Source: an uncultured Pelagibacteraceae bacterium (GTDB lineage: Bacteria > Pseudomonadota > Alphaproteobacteria > Pelagibacterales > Pelagibacteraceae). Taken from it: a DNA stretch of 64,000 bases. Location: contig CACPFY010000002.1 of assembly GCA_902633335.1 (NCBI GenBank), forward strand, positions 1 to 64,000. The letters are read 5' to 3'. Position 1 is the stretch's first letter. Each line of letters opens with the position of its first letter. The notes beneath the pieces were generated by a model. It was not told the DNA's origin, made no database searches, and saw nothing but the letters and a program-made list of their open reading frames with translations. Shown in pieces: positions 7,401-15,471 of the stretch. Made by a program: the position numbers and the translations under genes.

Positions 7401-8158
7401 AAAAAGGTTTCAGAATAATTAAATTCAAAAAAAACAAACCAATATTTGAATTAAAAGATATTAGTAAATCTTTTGATGGTAGACCAATCTTAAAAAAGAT
7501 TTCTATGGAGATGCATCCGGGTGAAATCGTAGGATTGTTAGGTCCGAATGGATCAGGTAAGTCCACCTTATACAATATAATCATTGGTCAACATATGGCA
7601 GATAAAGGTAAAATAATAATAAATAATAAAGATATTTCTGAAATTCCTATTCACGAGAGAACTAAAAGAGGTTTAGGATATTTGAGTCAACAAAGAAGTG
7701 TATTTAACATGTCTGTTTATAATAATTTACTTGGTATATGTCAGTTGTCTATAAAAAATACTGATGAACAAAGAAGAATGACAGAAAAATTATTAGATGA
7801 ATTTAATCTTCAACATTTAAGAACTTTAAATAGCAACGTGCTATCTGGGGGTGAAGTAAGAAGGTTGATGATGGCTAGAATTATGATTAATAAACCAAAA
7901 GTAATTTTATTAGATGAACCCATGGCAGCTTTAGATCCAATAGTTGTGCAGGATATTCAAAAATACATCCTTAAAATACAATCTTACGGATGTTCTATTA
8001 TGATAACGGATCACCAGGTTAGAAATCTATTTGATATTGTTGATAGAGCATACGTTCTTGGTGAACAATCAATAATTGCCGAAGGAACACCAGGAGAAAT
8101 ATTAAAATCCTCAAAAGCGATACAATTATATTTTGGTAATCAGTATTCATCAAATTAA
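7397..8158 (+). CDS. lptB: Lipopolysaccharide export ABC ATPase LptB
   Basis: A 253-residue ABC ATPase. Walker A is GPNGSGKST, the Q-loop region contains LSQQRSVF, the signature is LSGGEVRR, Walker B is VILLDEPMAALDP and the H-loop is MITDHQVRN. The LSQQ/DHQVR context and the C-terminal YFG motif are typical of LptB. It powers lipopolysaccharide extraction from the inner membrane with LptF and LptG, which are not in this window. A GTG/TTG in the same start region cannot be excluded. Its stop overlaps the aroA ATG (TAATG). Confidence 0.93.
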   Translation: MKKGFRIIKFKKNKPIFELKDISKSFDGRPILKKISMEMHPGEIVGLLGPNGSGKSTLYNIIIGQHMADKGKIIINNKDISEIPIHERTKRGLGYLSQQRSVFNMSVYNNLLGICQLSIKNTDEQRRMTEKLLDEFNLQHLRTLNSNVLSGGEVRRLMMARIMINKPKVILLDEPMAALDPIVVQDIQKYILKIQSYGCSIMITDHQVRNLFDIVDRAYVLGEQSIIAEGTPGEILKSSKAIQLYFGNQYSSN

Positions 8159-9507
8159 TGAATTCTAAAAAATTTTCTTTGGTAATAAATAAACCTATCA
8201 AGAATTTTAAAAAAAAAATAATAGTAGATAGTGATAAATCGATTTCCATTAGATCTTTTTTGATTGGATCTATTTGCCAAGGTGTGTCTTCAGTAAAAAA
8301 TGTTCTTGAGTCCGAAGATGTTTTTTCAACAATAAGTTGTCTTAGAAAACTAAATATTAAAATTATAAATCATGGTAATAAAAATTATCAAATTTTTGGG
8401 AGGGGATTAGGATCTTATAGTTCAAAAAATATATCGAAACTTTATTTTGGAAATTCTGGTACACTTGCCAGGTTAATAATTGGAATTATTACGTCAACAC
8501 CAAATATAAGCTTAAAAGTCTTTGGAGATAAATCTTTAAACAAAAGAAATATGAAAAAGTTAATAACTCTAATGAGTAAATTTGGAGCTGAATTCCGTCC
8601 AAAAAATAAATTTTTTTTTCCACTACACATTACTTCATCAAATTACCCTATAGGTATTTCCTACGAGTCCGGGGTATCAGCGCAACTTAAAAGTGCTGTT
8701 ATGCTGGCTGGTTTAAATTCTTATGGGAATACAGAAATAAAAGAAAGTTTAAAAAGTAGGGATCATACAGAGAATATGTTAAAAAAAAATAAGAAAGCAA
8801 TAAAGATACAAAATAGAAAAGTAAAAAATATTAAAATATTTGGAAAACAAAATTTAGAAAAGTTTTCTTTAGATGTACCTGGAGATCCATCATCGGCAGC
8901 CTTTTTTACAGCACTAACTTTGCTTAAAGAAAATTCATATTTAAAAATAAAAAATGTAGGATTAAATCCAACTAGAATAGGTTTTTATTCTCTTTTAAAA
9001 AAGAGTGGCGCTAAAATACAATTTACTAATAAAAAGAAAATTAACAACGAGCAAGTTGGTGATATAATTGTAAAGAGCAGTAAATTGAAACCTATTAATG
9101 CCAGTAAAAAATATTATTTAAACACTACTGATGAATATCCAATTTTATTTATTATTTCAGCTTTGACTGAAGGGAAATCTTATTTTTCTGGAATATCGGA
9201 TTTAAAAAACAAAGAGAGTGATAGGGTAAAGGAAATGCAAAAAATTTTAAATCAGATGGATGTATTATCAAAATTTAAAAACGGCCAATTATTAATTAAT
9301 GGTAAAAAGTTAAAAGTTTATAGAAACAGAAAAATTAATGTTTCAAATTTGGGCGATCATAGAATTTGTATGTCAGCAGCTATCCTTGGATTTGTAACTG
9401 GATTTAAAATAAAAATTAAAAATTTTGAAACGGTGAGAACTTCGTCTCCAAGTTTTCTTAAAATTATAAAACAATTAGGTGGGTCGTTTGAAAAAAAGGA
9501 AATATAA
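8158..9507 (+). CDS. aroA: 3-phosphoshikimate 1-carboxyvinyltransferase (EPSP synthase)
   Basis: A 449-residue EPSP synthase, the sixth step of the shikimate pathway. Conserved blocks are DKSISIRS near the N-terminus, GNSGTLARL, SAQLKSAVMLAGL, RDHTENML, VPGDPSSAAF, TTDEYPIL, KESDRVKEM and GDHRICMSAA. The substrate-binding Lys, Arg, Asp and Glu positions are retained although the first loop reads DSDKS rather than the common PGDKS. It supplies chorismate for tryptophan; trp genes follow in the same run. Its 3' end overlaps the start of cmk. Confidence 0.92.
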   Translation: MNSKKFSLVINKPIKNFKKKIIVDSDKSISIRSFLIGSICQGVSSVKNVLESEDVFSTISCLRKLNIKIINHGNKNYQIFGRGLGSYSSKNISKLYFGNSGTLARLIIGIITSTPNISLKVFGDKSLNKRNMKKLITLMSKFGAEFRPKNKFFFPLHITSSNYPIGISYESGVSAQLKSAVMLAGLNSYGNTEIKESLKSRDHTENMLKKNKKAIKIQNRKVKNIKIFGKQNLEKFSLDVPGDPSSAAFFTALTLLKENSYLKIKNVGLNPTRIGFYSLLKKSGAKIQFTNKKKINNEQVGDIIVKSSKLKPINASKKYYLNTTDEYPILFIISALTEGKSYFSGISDLKNKESDRVKEMQKILNQMDVLSKFKNGQLLINGKKLKVYRNRKINVSNLGDHRICMSAAILGFVTGFKIKIKNFETVRTSSPSFLKIIKQLGGSFEKKEI

Positions 9508-10135
9508 AAACTTAATTATTAGTTGTGATGGTGGCGCTGCCAGTGGGAAGACTACAGGGGCAAAATTAATTGCTAAGAAATATAACTTGAAGTTTCTCTC
9601 ATCAGGAATGCTGTATAGATATGCCAGTTATTTAATTATAAAGAAAAAACCTAAAAATCAAATTTCATTACTTCAAAAGGAATTTAAGAAAATTAATCTC
9701 AAAAAATTAAATAGGTTAGAATTAGATACACAGCTAATTTCAGATCACACGTCTAAAATTGCAAAAGTTAAAAAAATTAGAAGTATATTAAAATCTTTTC
9801 AAATTTCCTTTTCGAGGAAATATAATAATTGTATTATCGAAGGACGAGATATATCAACGGAGATAATTCCCTATTCAGATGTAAAATTTTATTTTGTATG
9901 TGATTTAGAAAATGCCTCAAAAAGAAGGTATCAAGACCTTAAAAAGAAAAATCATAAGGTGAAGTTGTCGGAAGTAAAAAAATCAATAAAATTAAGAAAT
10001 TTGAGGGATAAAAATAGAAAACATAGTCCTTTACTCAAACATAGAGATGCGTTAGAAATCCACACCGGAAAACTTAATAGAAAAAAAATGGTAGAAAAAA
10101 TGTCAAAACATATAGAAGACGTGATGAATACTTAA
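9488..10135 (+). CDS. cmk: Cytidylate kinase
   Basis: A P-loop kinase that phosphorylates CMP/dCMP. Motifs are DGGAASGKTTGAK (usual DGPAGSGKGT), SSGMLYRYAS (usual DTGALYR), IEGRDISTEI and a late SPLLKHRDA. A GTG at 9479 extends the frame to 218 residues, but AGGTGG (9477-9482) is well placed as Shine-Dalgarno for the TTG at 9488, which I prefer (215 residues). Either start overlaps aroA. cmk just upstream of rpsA is the usual order in proteobacteria, which supports the call despite the unusual nucleotide-binding motifs. Confidence 0.88.
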   Translation: MKKRKYKNLIISCDGGAASGKTTGAKLIAKKYNLKFLSSGMLYRYASYLIIKKKPKNQISLLQKEFKKINLKKLNRLELDTQLISDHTSKIAKVKKIRSILKSFQISFSRKYNNCIIEGRDISTEIIPYSDVKFYFVCDLENASKRRYQDLKKKNHKVKLSEVKKSIKLRNLRDKNRKHSPLLKHRDALEIHTGKLNRKKMVEKMSKHIEDVMNT

Positions 10136-10136
10136 T

Positions 10137-11861
10137 ATGTCCACAGAGCAAAAGCAAACCTCCTCAAACACTAAACATAAAGAATTTCAATCTTTGCTAG
10201 ACGAAGATTTTAAAGCAAGGAAACTCAAAGAAAACGAAATCATTAAAGCCACAGTAACAGAGATTACAAAAAATTTTATAGTTGTTGACTGTAAGGCAAA
10301 AATGGAGGGGATGATACCAATTGAAGAATTTAAACATGACAAAGAATTCGATAAGTTAAAAGTTGGATCAACAGTTGAAGTTTATTTAGAGAGAATTGAA
10401 AGCTTTAAGGGTGAAATAGTAATTTCCAGGGAGAAAGCTAAAAGAATGGTCGCTTGGAAAAAAATGGAAAAAATTTTTGAAACTCAAGAGGAAGTGACTG
10501 GTTTTGTTACAGGGAAAGTAAAAGGTGGATATGTATGTACTGTAGATGGACTTCCAACCTTCATGCCATCATCTCAAATAGATGTAAGACCTTTAAAAAA
10601 GGTTGATCATTTAATGAATGTCCCAATTAAAGTAGTTGCCACTAGAATTGATAAAAAAAGAGGAAATGTATGTACTAGTAGAAGAGCGGTTTTAGAAAAA
10701 AGTAAAAACGCTGAACTTAAAGAAGCCCTAAAAAATTTAAAAGAAGGAGATGTAGTAGAGAATGCAAAAGTAAAAGCTACTACAGATTGGGGAATATTTT
10801 TAGATATTGATGGTATAGATGCACTATTGCACGTAAGTGATTTATCTTATGGTCGGGTAAAAAAACCATCTGACCTTGTAACAATTGGTCAAAATCTTAA
10901 AGTAAAGATTACAAAAATTGACAAAACTACTAATAGGGTCTCTGCCTCTATTAAAGCGTTAACTGAAGACCCTTACGAAAATTTATCGAAAAAATTTAAA
11001 ATTGGAGAAATCTATGAAGGAACATGCACGAAATTAATGGATTATGGTGTTTTCGTTAAACTAGAAGAGGGAATTGAAGGTTTAATACACAATAGCGAGC
11101 TATCATGGCAGAATAGAAATGTGCAGCCTAGCAAAGTGCTATCGCCATCTCAAAACGTAAAAGTAAAAATAATAAGTATTGATAAAGATGCAAAAAGAAT
11201 TTCTTTATCTTACAAAGAGACTTTAGAAAATCCTTGGACCAAAGTGATGGATTCTGTTGGCCAAAAAGTAAAAATTAAAATAAAAAATATTACGGATAAA
11301 GCCATATTCGGAGAGCTTGATTCCGGTTTGGTAGGAATGCTCCATTATAAAGAGATAAACTTTGATGAAAAACAAGAATATTTAAATAAATATAAAAAGA
11401 ATGATGTTATAGAAGTAAAAATCATAGAGGTAAAAGACGAAAAAATTAGATTTTCTAAGAGAGCACTCGATAAAGATCCTCTTGATTGGTTCAAAGAAAA
11501 TAATAAAAAAGTTGGAGATATCATTACTACTAGAATTCACGAGGTAATGAAAACTGGTGTTAAAGTATCTGTTGATAACGAAAAGAAAATAATTGTGTCT
11601 ATTAGAAAAGCAGATTTAGCAAAATCTTCCGCGGATGCTCGGCCAGAAGTATTTTCTCCAGGAAATGCACTTGATGCAAAAATTACAGAACTTGACTTAT
11701 CAAAAAGAAAAATAAAACTAAGTGTAAAAGCGGCACAAATAGACGAGGAGAAAAGTCTTGTTGCAAAATTCGGGGAAGGTGCAACTAAATCTGGAGCTAC
11801 TTTAAAAGGTATTTTTGAGAAGGCCTTAGGAAGAAAAAGTGCGAAAAAAAAAGATAAGTAA
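10137..11861 (+). CDS. rpsA: 30S ribosomal protein S1
   Basis: A 574-residue protein built of about six S1 (OB-fold) RNA-binding repeats. Typical repeat text includes GWGIFLDIDGIDALLHVSDL-like stretches and KLEEGIEGLIHNSELSW. S1 binds the 5' region of mRNAs and helps unfold them on the ribosome, which matters where genes lack good Shine-Dalgarno sequences. Length is usual for alphaproteobacterial S1. It is followed with no gap by ihfB, the standard rpsA-ihfB order. The C-terminus is very lysine-rich. Confidence 0.96.
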   Translation: MSTEQKQTSSNTKHKEFQSLLDEDFKARKLKENEIIKATVTEITKNFIVVDCKAKMEGMIPIEEFKHDKEFDKLKVGSTVEVYLERIESFKGEIVISREKAKRMVAWKKMEKIFETQEEVTGFVTGKVKGGYVCTVDGLPTFMPSSQIDVRPLKKVDHLMNVPIKVVATRIDKKRGNVCTSRRAVLEKSKNAELKEALKNLKEGDVVENAKVKATTDWGIFLDIDGIDALLHVSDLSYGRVKKPSDLVTIGQNLKVKITKIDKTTNRVSASIKALTEDPYENLSKKFKIGEIYEGTCTKLMDYGVFVKLEEGIEGLIHNSELSWQNRNVQPSKVLSPSQNVKVKIISIDKDAKRISLSYKETLENPWTKVMDSVGQKVKIKIKNITDKAIFGELDSGLVGMLHYKEINFDEKQEYLNKYKKNDVIEVKIIEVKDEKIRFSKRALDKDPLDWFKENNKKVGDIITTRIHEVMKTGVKVSVDNEKKIIVSIRKADLAKSSADARPEVFSPGNALDAKITELDLSKRKIKLSVKAAQIDEEKSLVAKFGEGATKSGATLKGIFEKALGRKSAKKKDK

Positions 11862-12143
11862 TTGTCAAAACCAAAAATAATAAAAAAATTAAAAGAAAAG
11901 TATCCAAATATTAGTAAAAGAAATCTCGAAAGGATTTTTGATCTATTTTTTAGCAATATAGCTGAGTCTCTTTGTAACAAGACATCAGTGGAAATAAGGT
12001 CTCTTGGAACCTTTTTTTTAAAAAAAAAAAAAAAAAAAAAAACGGCCAGAAATCCCAAAACCGGTGAAATTATATACGTACCAAAAAAAAATAAGATAAG
12101 ATTTAGGGCTAGCAAAAGACTTAAAGAAATAATAAATAATTAA
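11862..12143 (+). CDS. ihfB: Integration host factor beta/HU-family DNA-bending protein
   Basis: A 93-residue HU/IHF protein starting at a TTG directly after the rpsA stop. N-terminal helices precede EIRSLGTFFLK, and the DNA-intercalating arm reads ARNPKTGEIIYVP, the family signature. The arm entry, normally arginine-rich, is a run of seven lysines encoded by 23 consecutive A residues (12020-12042), preceded by eight T. The frame stays open across the run. Position after rpsA supports the IHF-beta assignment over HU. Confidence 0.9.
   Translation: MSKPKIIKKLKEKYPNISKRNLERIFDLFFSNIAESLCNKTSVEIRSLGTFFLKKKKKKKTARNPKTGEIIYVPKKNKIRFRASKRLKEIINN
12020..12042 (+). repeat. 23-base poly-A run inside ihfB
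   Basis: An uninterrupted run of 23 A, preceded by eight T, encodes part of a Lys tract in the DNA-binding arm. Such a run is prone to polymerase slippage and to sequencing length error. The exact length given keeps the NPKTGE motif in frame. Confidence 0.9.
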
Positions 12144-12145
12144 AT

Positions 12146-12838
12146 ATGAAAAATATTTTCATTGCCTGCGATACAAACAATATTCAAATTATAAAAAAAA
12201 TTATCAAATACACACAAGTAAAAGCTAAGGGTTATAAAATAGGTTATAAATTTGGTTTGGAATTTTTTTACTCAAAAAATGGAAGAAAATTTATAGAAAA
12301 GTTAAAAATCAAAAATTTATGGTTGGATGTAAAAATATTTGATATTCCAAATACTAGCTATTCGGCTATTAAATCGATTAAAGACTTGAAAAATATTTCT
12401 TACGTCACAGTTCACGTAAGTGGAGGTATTGAAATGCTTAAAGAGGTAAAAAAAGCAGTAAAAAAATATAATAAAAAAATTAAGATTTTAGGCGTGACGG
12501 TTCTTACAAGCTTTTCTAATTTCTCAATTAAAAAGGTGGGTCATACAAAATCCATTAAAGATTTAGTTCGAAAACAGGCTTTGCTCGCTAAAACTGCTAA
12601 GCTTGATGGTATTGTTTGTTCAGCTCATGAAATAAAGTTTATAAAAAAAATTTGTAAAAAAATGGAAATTATTACTCCAGGAATAAGATTAAAAGGTCAA
12701 AATTTTGATGATCAAAAAAGAGTTATATCACCGAAAGAGGCTTTTAAAAATGGCGCAACTTCTATTGTTATGGGAAGAAGTTTAATTAAAGGTAATATCA
12801 AGAGCAACATCCAAAAATTATTTAAAACTTTAAACTAA
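12146..12838 (+). CDS. pyrF: Orotidine 5'-phosphate decarboxylase
   Basis: A 230-residue TIM-barrel enzyme for the last step of UMP synthesis. Motifs are IACDTNN, YKIGYKFGLEFF, the catalytic block LDVKIFDIPNT (Asp, Lys and Asp kept; the usual His before the second Asp is Phe), TVHVSGG, GVTVLTS, TPGIRL and MGRSLIKG. It sits between ihfB and trpF, a common alphaproteobacterial order (pyrF-trpF). Confidence 0.92.
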   Translation: MKNIFIACDTNNIQIIKKIIKYTQVKAKGYKIGYKFGLEFFYSKNGRKFIEKLKIKNLWLDVKIFDIPNTSYSAIKSIKDLKNISYVTVHVSGGIEMLKEVKKAVKKYNKKIKILGVTVLTSFSNFSIKKVGHTKSIKDLVRKQALLAKTAKLDGIVCSAHEIKFIKKICKKMEIITPGIRLKGQNFDDQKRVISPKEAFKNGATSIVMGRSLIKGNIKSNIQKLFKTLN

Positions 12839-12841
12839 AAA

Positions 12842-13447
12842 ATGAAATTAAAAATTTGCGGGCTTTCAAAGCCTGTCGAGGTCGAAGCTTGTATAAAAAA
12901 TGGTGTTAATTTTTGTGGTTTTATTCTTAATTATCCTAAAAGTCACAGAAATATTTCTTACGAAAAAGCAAAAGAACTTACAGGTATAGATAAAAAGGCA
13001 ACTAAATATGTAGGTGTTTTAGTCGAGCCAAGCTTTAAAGAATTAGAAAAGTTTTCTCAACTTAATTTTGATTATTTTCAGCTATATGGTCAATACAATA
13101 ACAAATTATTAATCGAAATTAAAAACAAGTTTCAAAAAAAAATAATATCAACAATACAAGTAAAAGTTAAGAGTGATATCGAAGCTTATAAAAAATTGGA
13201 AGATGGGTCAGATATTATTTTATGGGATAGTGCTGGCTATGAAAAAAGTTTAGGTTGGAAGCATATTTGGATTAAGGATATCAAAATTAAAGGGGAAAAA
13301 ATGATAGCAGGAAATATAACAAAAGATAAACTTGGTTATTTATCGAAATTAGCTGATATCATTGATGTCTCTGGTGCTTTGGAAACAAATAAAGTAAAAG
13401 ATATTAATAAAATTGAAGAATTAGCAACAAATATAAAAAAAATATAA
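12842..13447 (+). CDS. trpF: Phosphoribosylanthranilate isomerase (divergent)
   Basis: A 201-residue TIM-barrel protein in the trpF position of a trpF-trpB-trpA run. The start MKLKICGLSKP holds the catalytic Cys, followed by VGVLVEPS, FDYFQLYGQ, the Asp-bearing ILWDSAG and IIDVSGALETNKVKD. The glycine-rich phosphate-binding segment before FDW (normally GGTG or GGSG) is replaced by KSLGW, and AGGL reads AGNI. The fold and two catalytic residues are kept but phosphate binding looks altered. TrpF activity is inferred mainly from position. Confidence 0.8.
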   Translation: MKLKICGLSKPVEVEACIKNGVNFCGFILNYPKSHRNISYEKAKELTGIDKKATKYVGVLVEPSFKELEKFSQLNFDYFQLYGQYNNKLLIEIKNKFQKKIISTIQVKVKSDIEAYKKLEDGSDIILWDSAGYEKSLGWKHIWIKDIKIKGEKMIAGNITKDKLGYLSKLADIIDVSGALETNKVKDINKIEELATNIKKI

Positions 13448-14674
13448 ATGAAAATTAAAAGAGGAATACAATTAATAGACCAGCATGATAGAAATTTTAT
13501 GTATGGTGGAAAATTTGGTGGTAATTTTATACCTGAAACACTTAAAAAACCTATTGAGGATTTAACCAAATTATTTGCTAAGTTAAGAAAAGATAGAAGA
13601 TTTTTAAAAGAACGTGATCATTATTTTAAATCGTACGTTGGTTCGCCAACTCCATTCATAAAACTGGAAAATTTGACAGATCATTTAGGTGGAGCTCAAA
13701 TATATGCAAAGGTAGTATCTGAAGCTAATGGTGGAGCTCATAAAATATATAATGCGACTGTGCACTGCCTGATAGCAAAAAGAGCAGGAAAAAAATTTAT
13801 TGTAGGAGACACCGGAGCTGGTTATGCGGGTAAAATGCTCTCAATGGCTGCGAAAAAATTTGGTCTTAAATGTAAAATATTTATGGGTGCAAAAGATATT
13901 CAGAGACAAAGACCTAACGTGTTAGCGATGAAAAAAAATGGAGCTACAATTGTACCTGTAAAAACAGGCAGTCAAACATTAGTCGACGCTGTTAGCGAAT
14001 GTATGAGGTACTGGGTTTCAAATTGTGATACTACGCATATGTGCGTAGGATCAACTGTTGGTCCGAATATTTTCATAAAGATATGCGCTTGGAGCACAGC
14101 ACAGATCTCCAGAGAACTTTATAAACAAGTCAAAGAAGAATTTGGAAGAATACCAAAAAAAATGAAATTACTTAATTGTGTAGGTGGAGGAAGTTCTGCA
14201 ATGGGATTTTGGAATGAATTTATGGATACTGATGTTGAATTTGTAGGTATAGAAGCTGGAGGTCCAAAAAATAGCAAACTTCATGCGGCTCCATTAACTA
14301 ATGGATCTAAAGTAGGTATTTTACATGGAGCAGCTCAATATGTCATTCAAGACAAAGAGGGTCAAATAGGTTCAACTGAGTCTATTTCAGCTGGTTTAGA
14401 TTATCCAGGTATTTCACCATTACACTGTTTTTTAAAAGATGCAAAGAGAGCCAGATACACTTCTGTAAATGACGAGGATGCATTGAAAGCATATCAATTG
14501 GTATCAAAATTAGAAAATATATCACCTTCGCTTGAGCCTTCTCATGCATTCTATGAAGCAATTCGTCTTGCTCCAAAATTAAAACCGTCTGAGGTTATAA
14601 TTGTTAACTCGTGCGGAGATAGTATTAAAGACAAAGATATTATAAAACAAAAATTGGGCACATATATAAGATGA
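13448..14674 (+). CDS. trpB: Tryptophan synthase beta-like PLP enzyme (divergent TrpB)
   Basis: A 408-residue fold-type II PLP enzyme of normal TrpB length. Retained features are GGKFGGNFIPETL, the PLP lysine in GGAHKIYNA, the phosphate cup VGGGSSAMG, SISAGLDYPG and SPSLEPSHA. Several hallmark residues differ: the REDLNHTGAHK context reads SEANGGAHK, ETGAGQHG reads DTGAGYAG (catalytic Glu109 to Asp, His115 lost), and the C-terminal LSGRGDKD reads SCGDSIKDKD. It starts directly after trpF and overlaps trpA by four bases. By position it is TrpB, but its reaction should not be assumed. Confidence 0.82.
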   Translation: MKIKRGIQLIDQHDRNFMYGGKFGGNFIPETLKKPIEDLTKLFAKLRKDRRFLKERDHYFKSYVGSPTPFIKLENLTDHLGGAQIYAKVVSEANGGAHKIYNATVHCLIAKRAGKKFIVGDTGAGYAGKMLSMAAKKFGLKCKIFMGAKDIQRQRPNVLAMKKNGATIVPVKTGSQTLVDAVSECMRYWVSNCDTTHMCVGSTVGPNIFIKICAWSTAQISRELYKQVKEEFGRIPKKMKLLNCVGGGSSAMGFWNEFMDTDVEFVGIEAGGPKNSKLHAAPLTNGSKVGILHGAAQYVIQDKEGQIGSTESISAGLDYPGISPLHCFLKDAKRARYTSVNDEDALKAYQLVSKLENISPSLEPSHAFYEAIRLAPKLKPSEVIIVNSCGDSIKDKDIIKQKLGTYIR

Positions 14675-15471
14675 GATCGAAAATAGGTATTGCTTTTGAA
14701 AAATGTAAAAAAGAAAAAAGAGCAGCTTTGATCACATATACAGTAGCTGGTGACAATACAAAAAACAATTCTTTAAAAATATTAAATGCTATTTCAAAGC
14801 ACGCAGATATTCTTGAACTTGGTTTTCCGCACAATACACCAATTGCTGATGGTGGGCAAATTCAAGGAAGTTCATATCGCGCACTAAAAAATGGAATTAA
14901 ACTGACAGATGTTTTTCAAATTGTAAAAAAATTTAAAAGGTTAAATCCCAATAAACCTTTAATAATGATGGGATATTTCAATTTGATTTTCCAAAGTGGT
15001 GAAAATAGATTTTTAAGAAACTGTAAGGCTTCCGGGGTAGACGGGCTTATAATTGTTGACTTGCCATACCCAGAAAATAAGAAATTTGCAAGAAAATGTA
15101 AAAAAAAATCTATTGAATTTGTTCAGTTGTTGTCTCCTACTACATCTAACATAAGAATGAAGAAAATCATCAAAGACTCTCATGAAATGATTTACTATAT
15201 ATCGATGCTATCTACTACAGGAGGAAAGCTTAAAGTTTCTCCAAAAAAAATCATTCAAAATTACGAAAAGATTAAAAGAATCAATAATAAAAAAAATATA
15301 GTAATAGGCTTTGGTATTACTAATAAAACTATATCATCGCTTAAAAAAGCTGATGGACTTGTGGTTGGAAGCCAATTGTGTAAAAAAATTGCCAATTCAT
15401 TAAAAAATCGCCTAAATGCTGCCAAAGTGCTAGATAAAGTGGTATATAATTTAAAAAGAAAAATTATATGA
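14671..15471 (+). CDS. trpA: Tryptophan synthase alpha chain
   Basis: A 266-residue TIM barrel that cleaves indole-3-glycerol phosphate. The catalytic Glu (ELGFPHNTP) and Asp (IADGGQIQGSS) are both present. Other blocks are MMGYFNLI, VDGLIIVDLP, LLSPTTSN and IGFGITNK. The usual FSDP segment reads HNTP and the VTGARG-like loop reads STTGGKL. It overlaps trpB and accD by four bases each, so the three are translationally coupled. Confidence 0.87.
   Translation: MRSKIGIAFEKCKKEKRAALITYTVAGDNTKNNSLKILNAISKHADILELGFPHNTPIADGGQIQGSSYRALKNGIKLTDVFQIVKKFKRLNPNKPLIMMGYFNLIFQSGENRFLRNCKASGVDGLIIVDLPYPENKKFARKCKKKSIEFVQLLSPTTSNIRMKKIIKDSHEMIYYISMLSTTGGKLKVSPKKIIQNYEKIKRINNKKNIVIGFGITNKTISSLKKADGLVVGSQLCKKIANSLKNRLNAAKVLDKVVYNLKRKII

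Noticed and set aside
11537-12115. A 192-codon minus-strand open frame opposite rpsA and ihfB
   Set aside because: It is very Phe/Leu-rich because it is the complement of Lys-rich S1 and IHF coding sequence; no motif, and the opposite strand is clearly coding.
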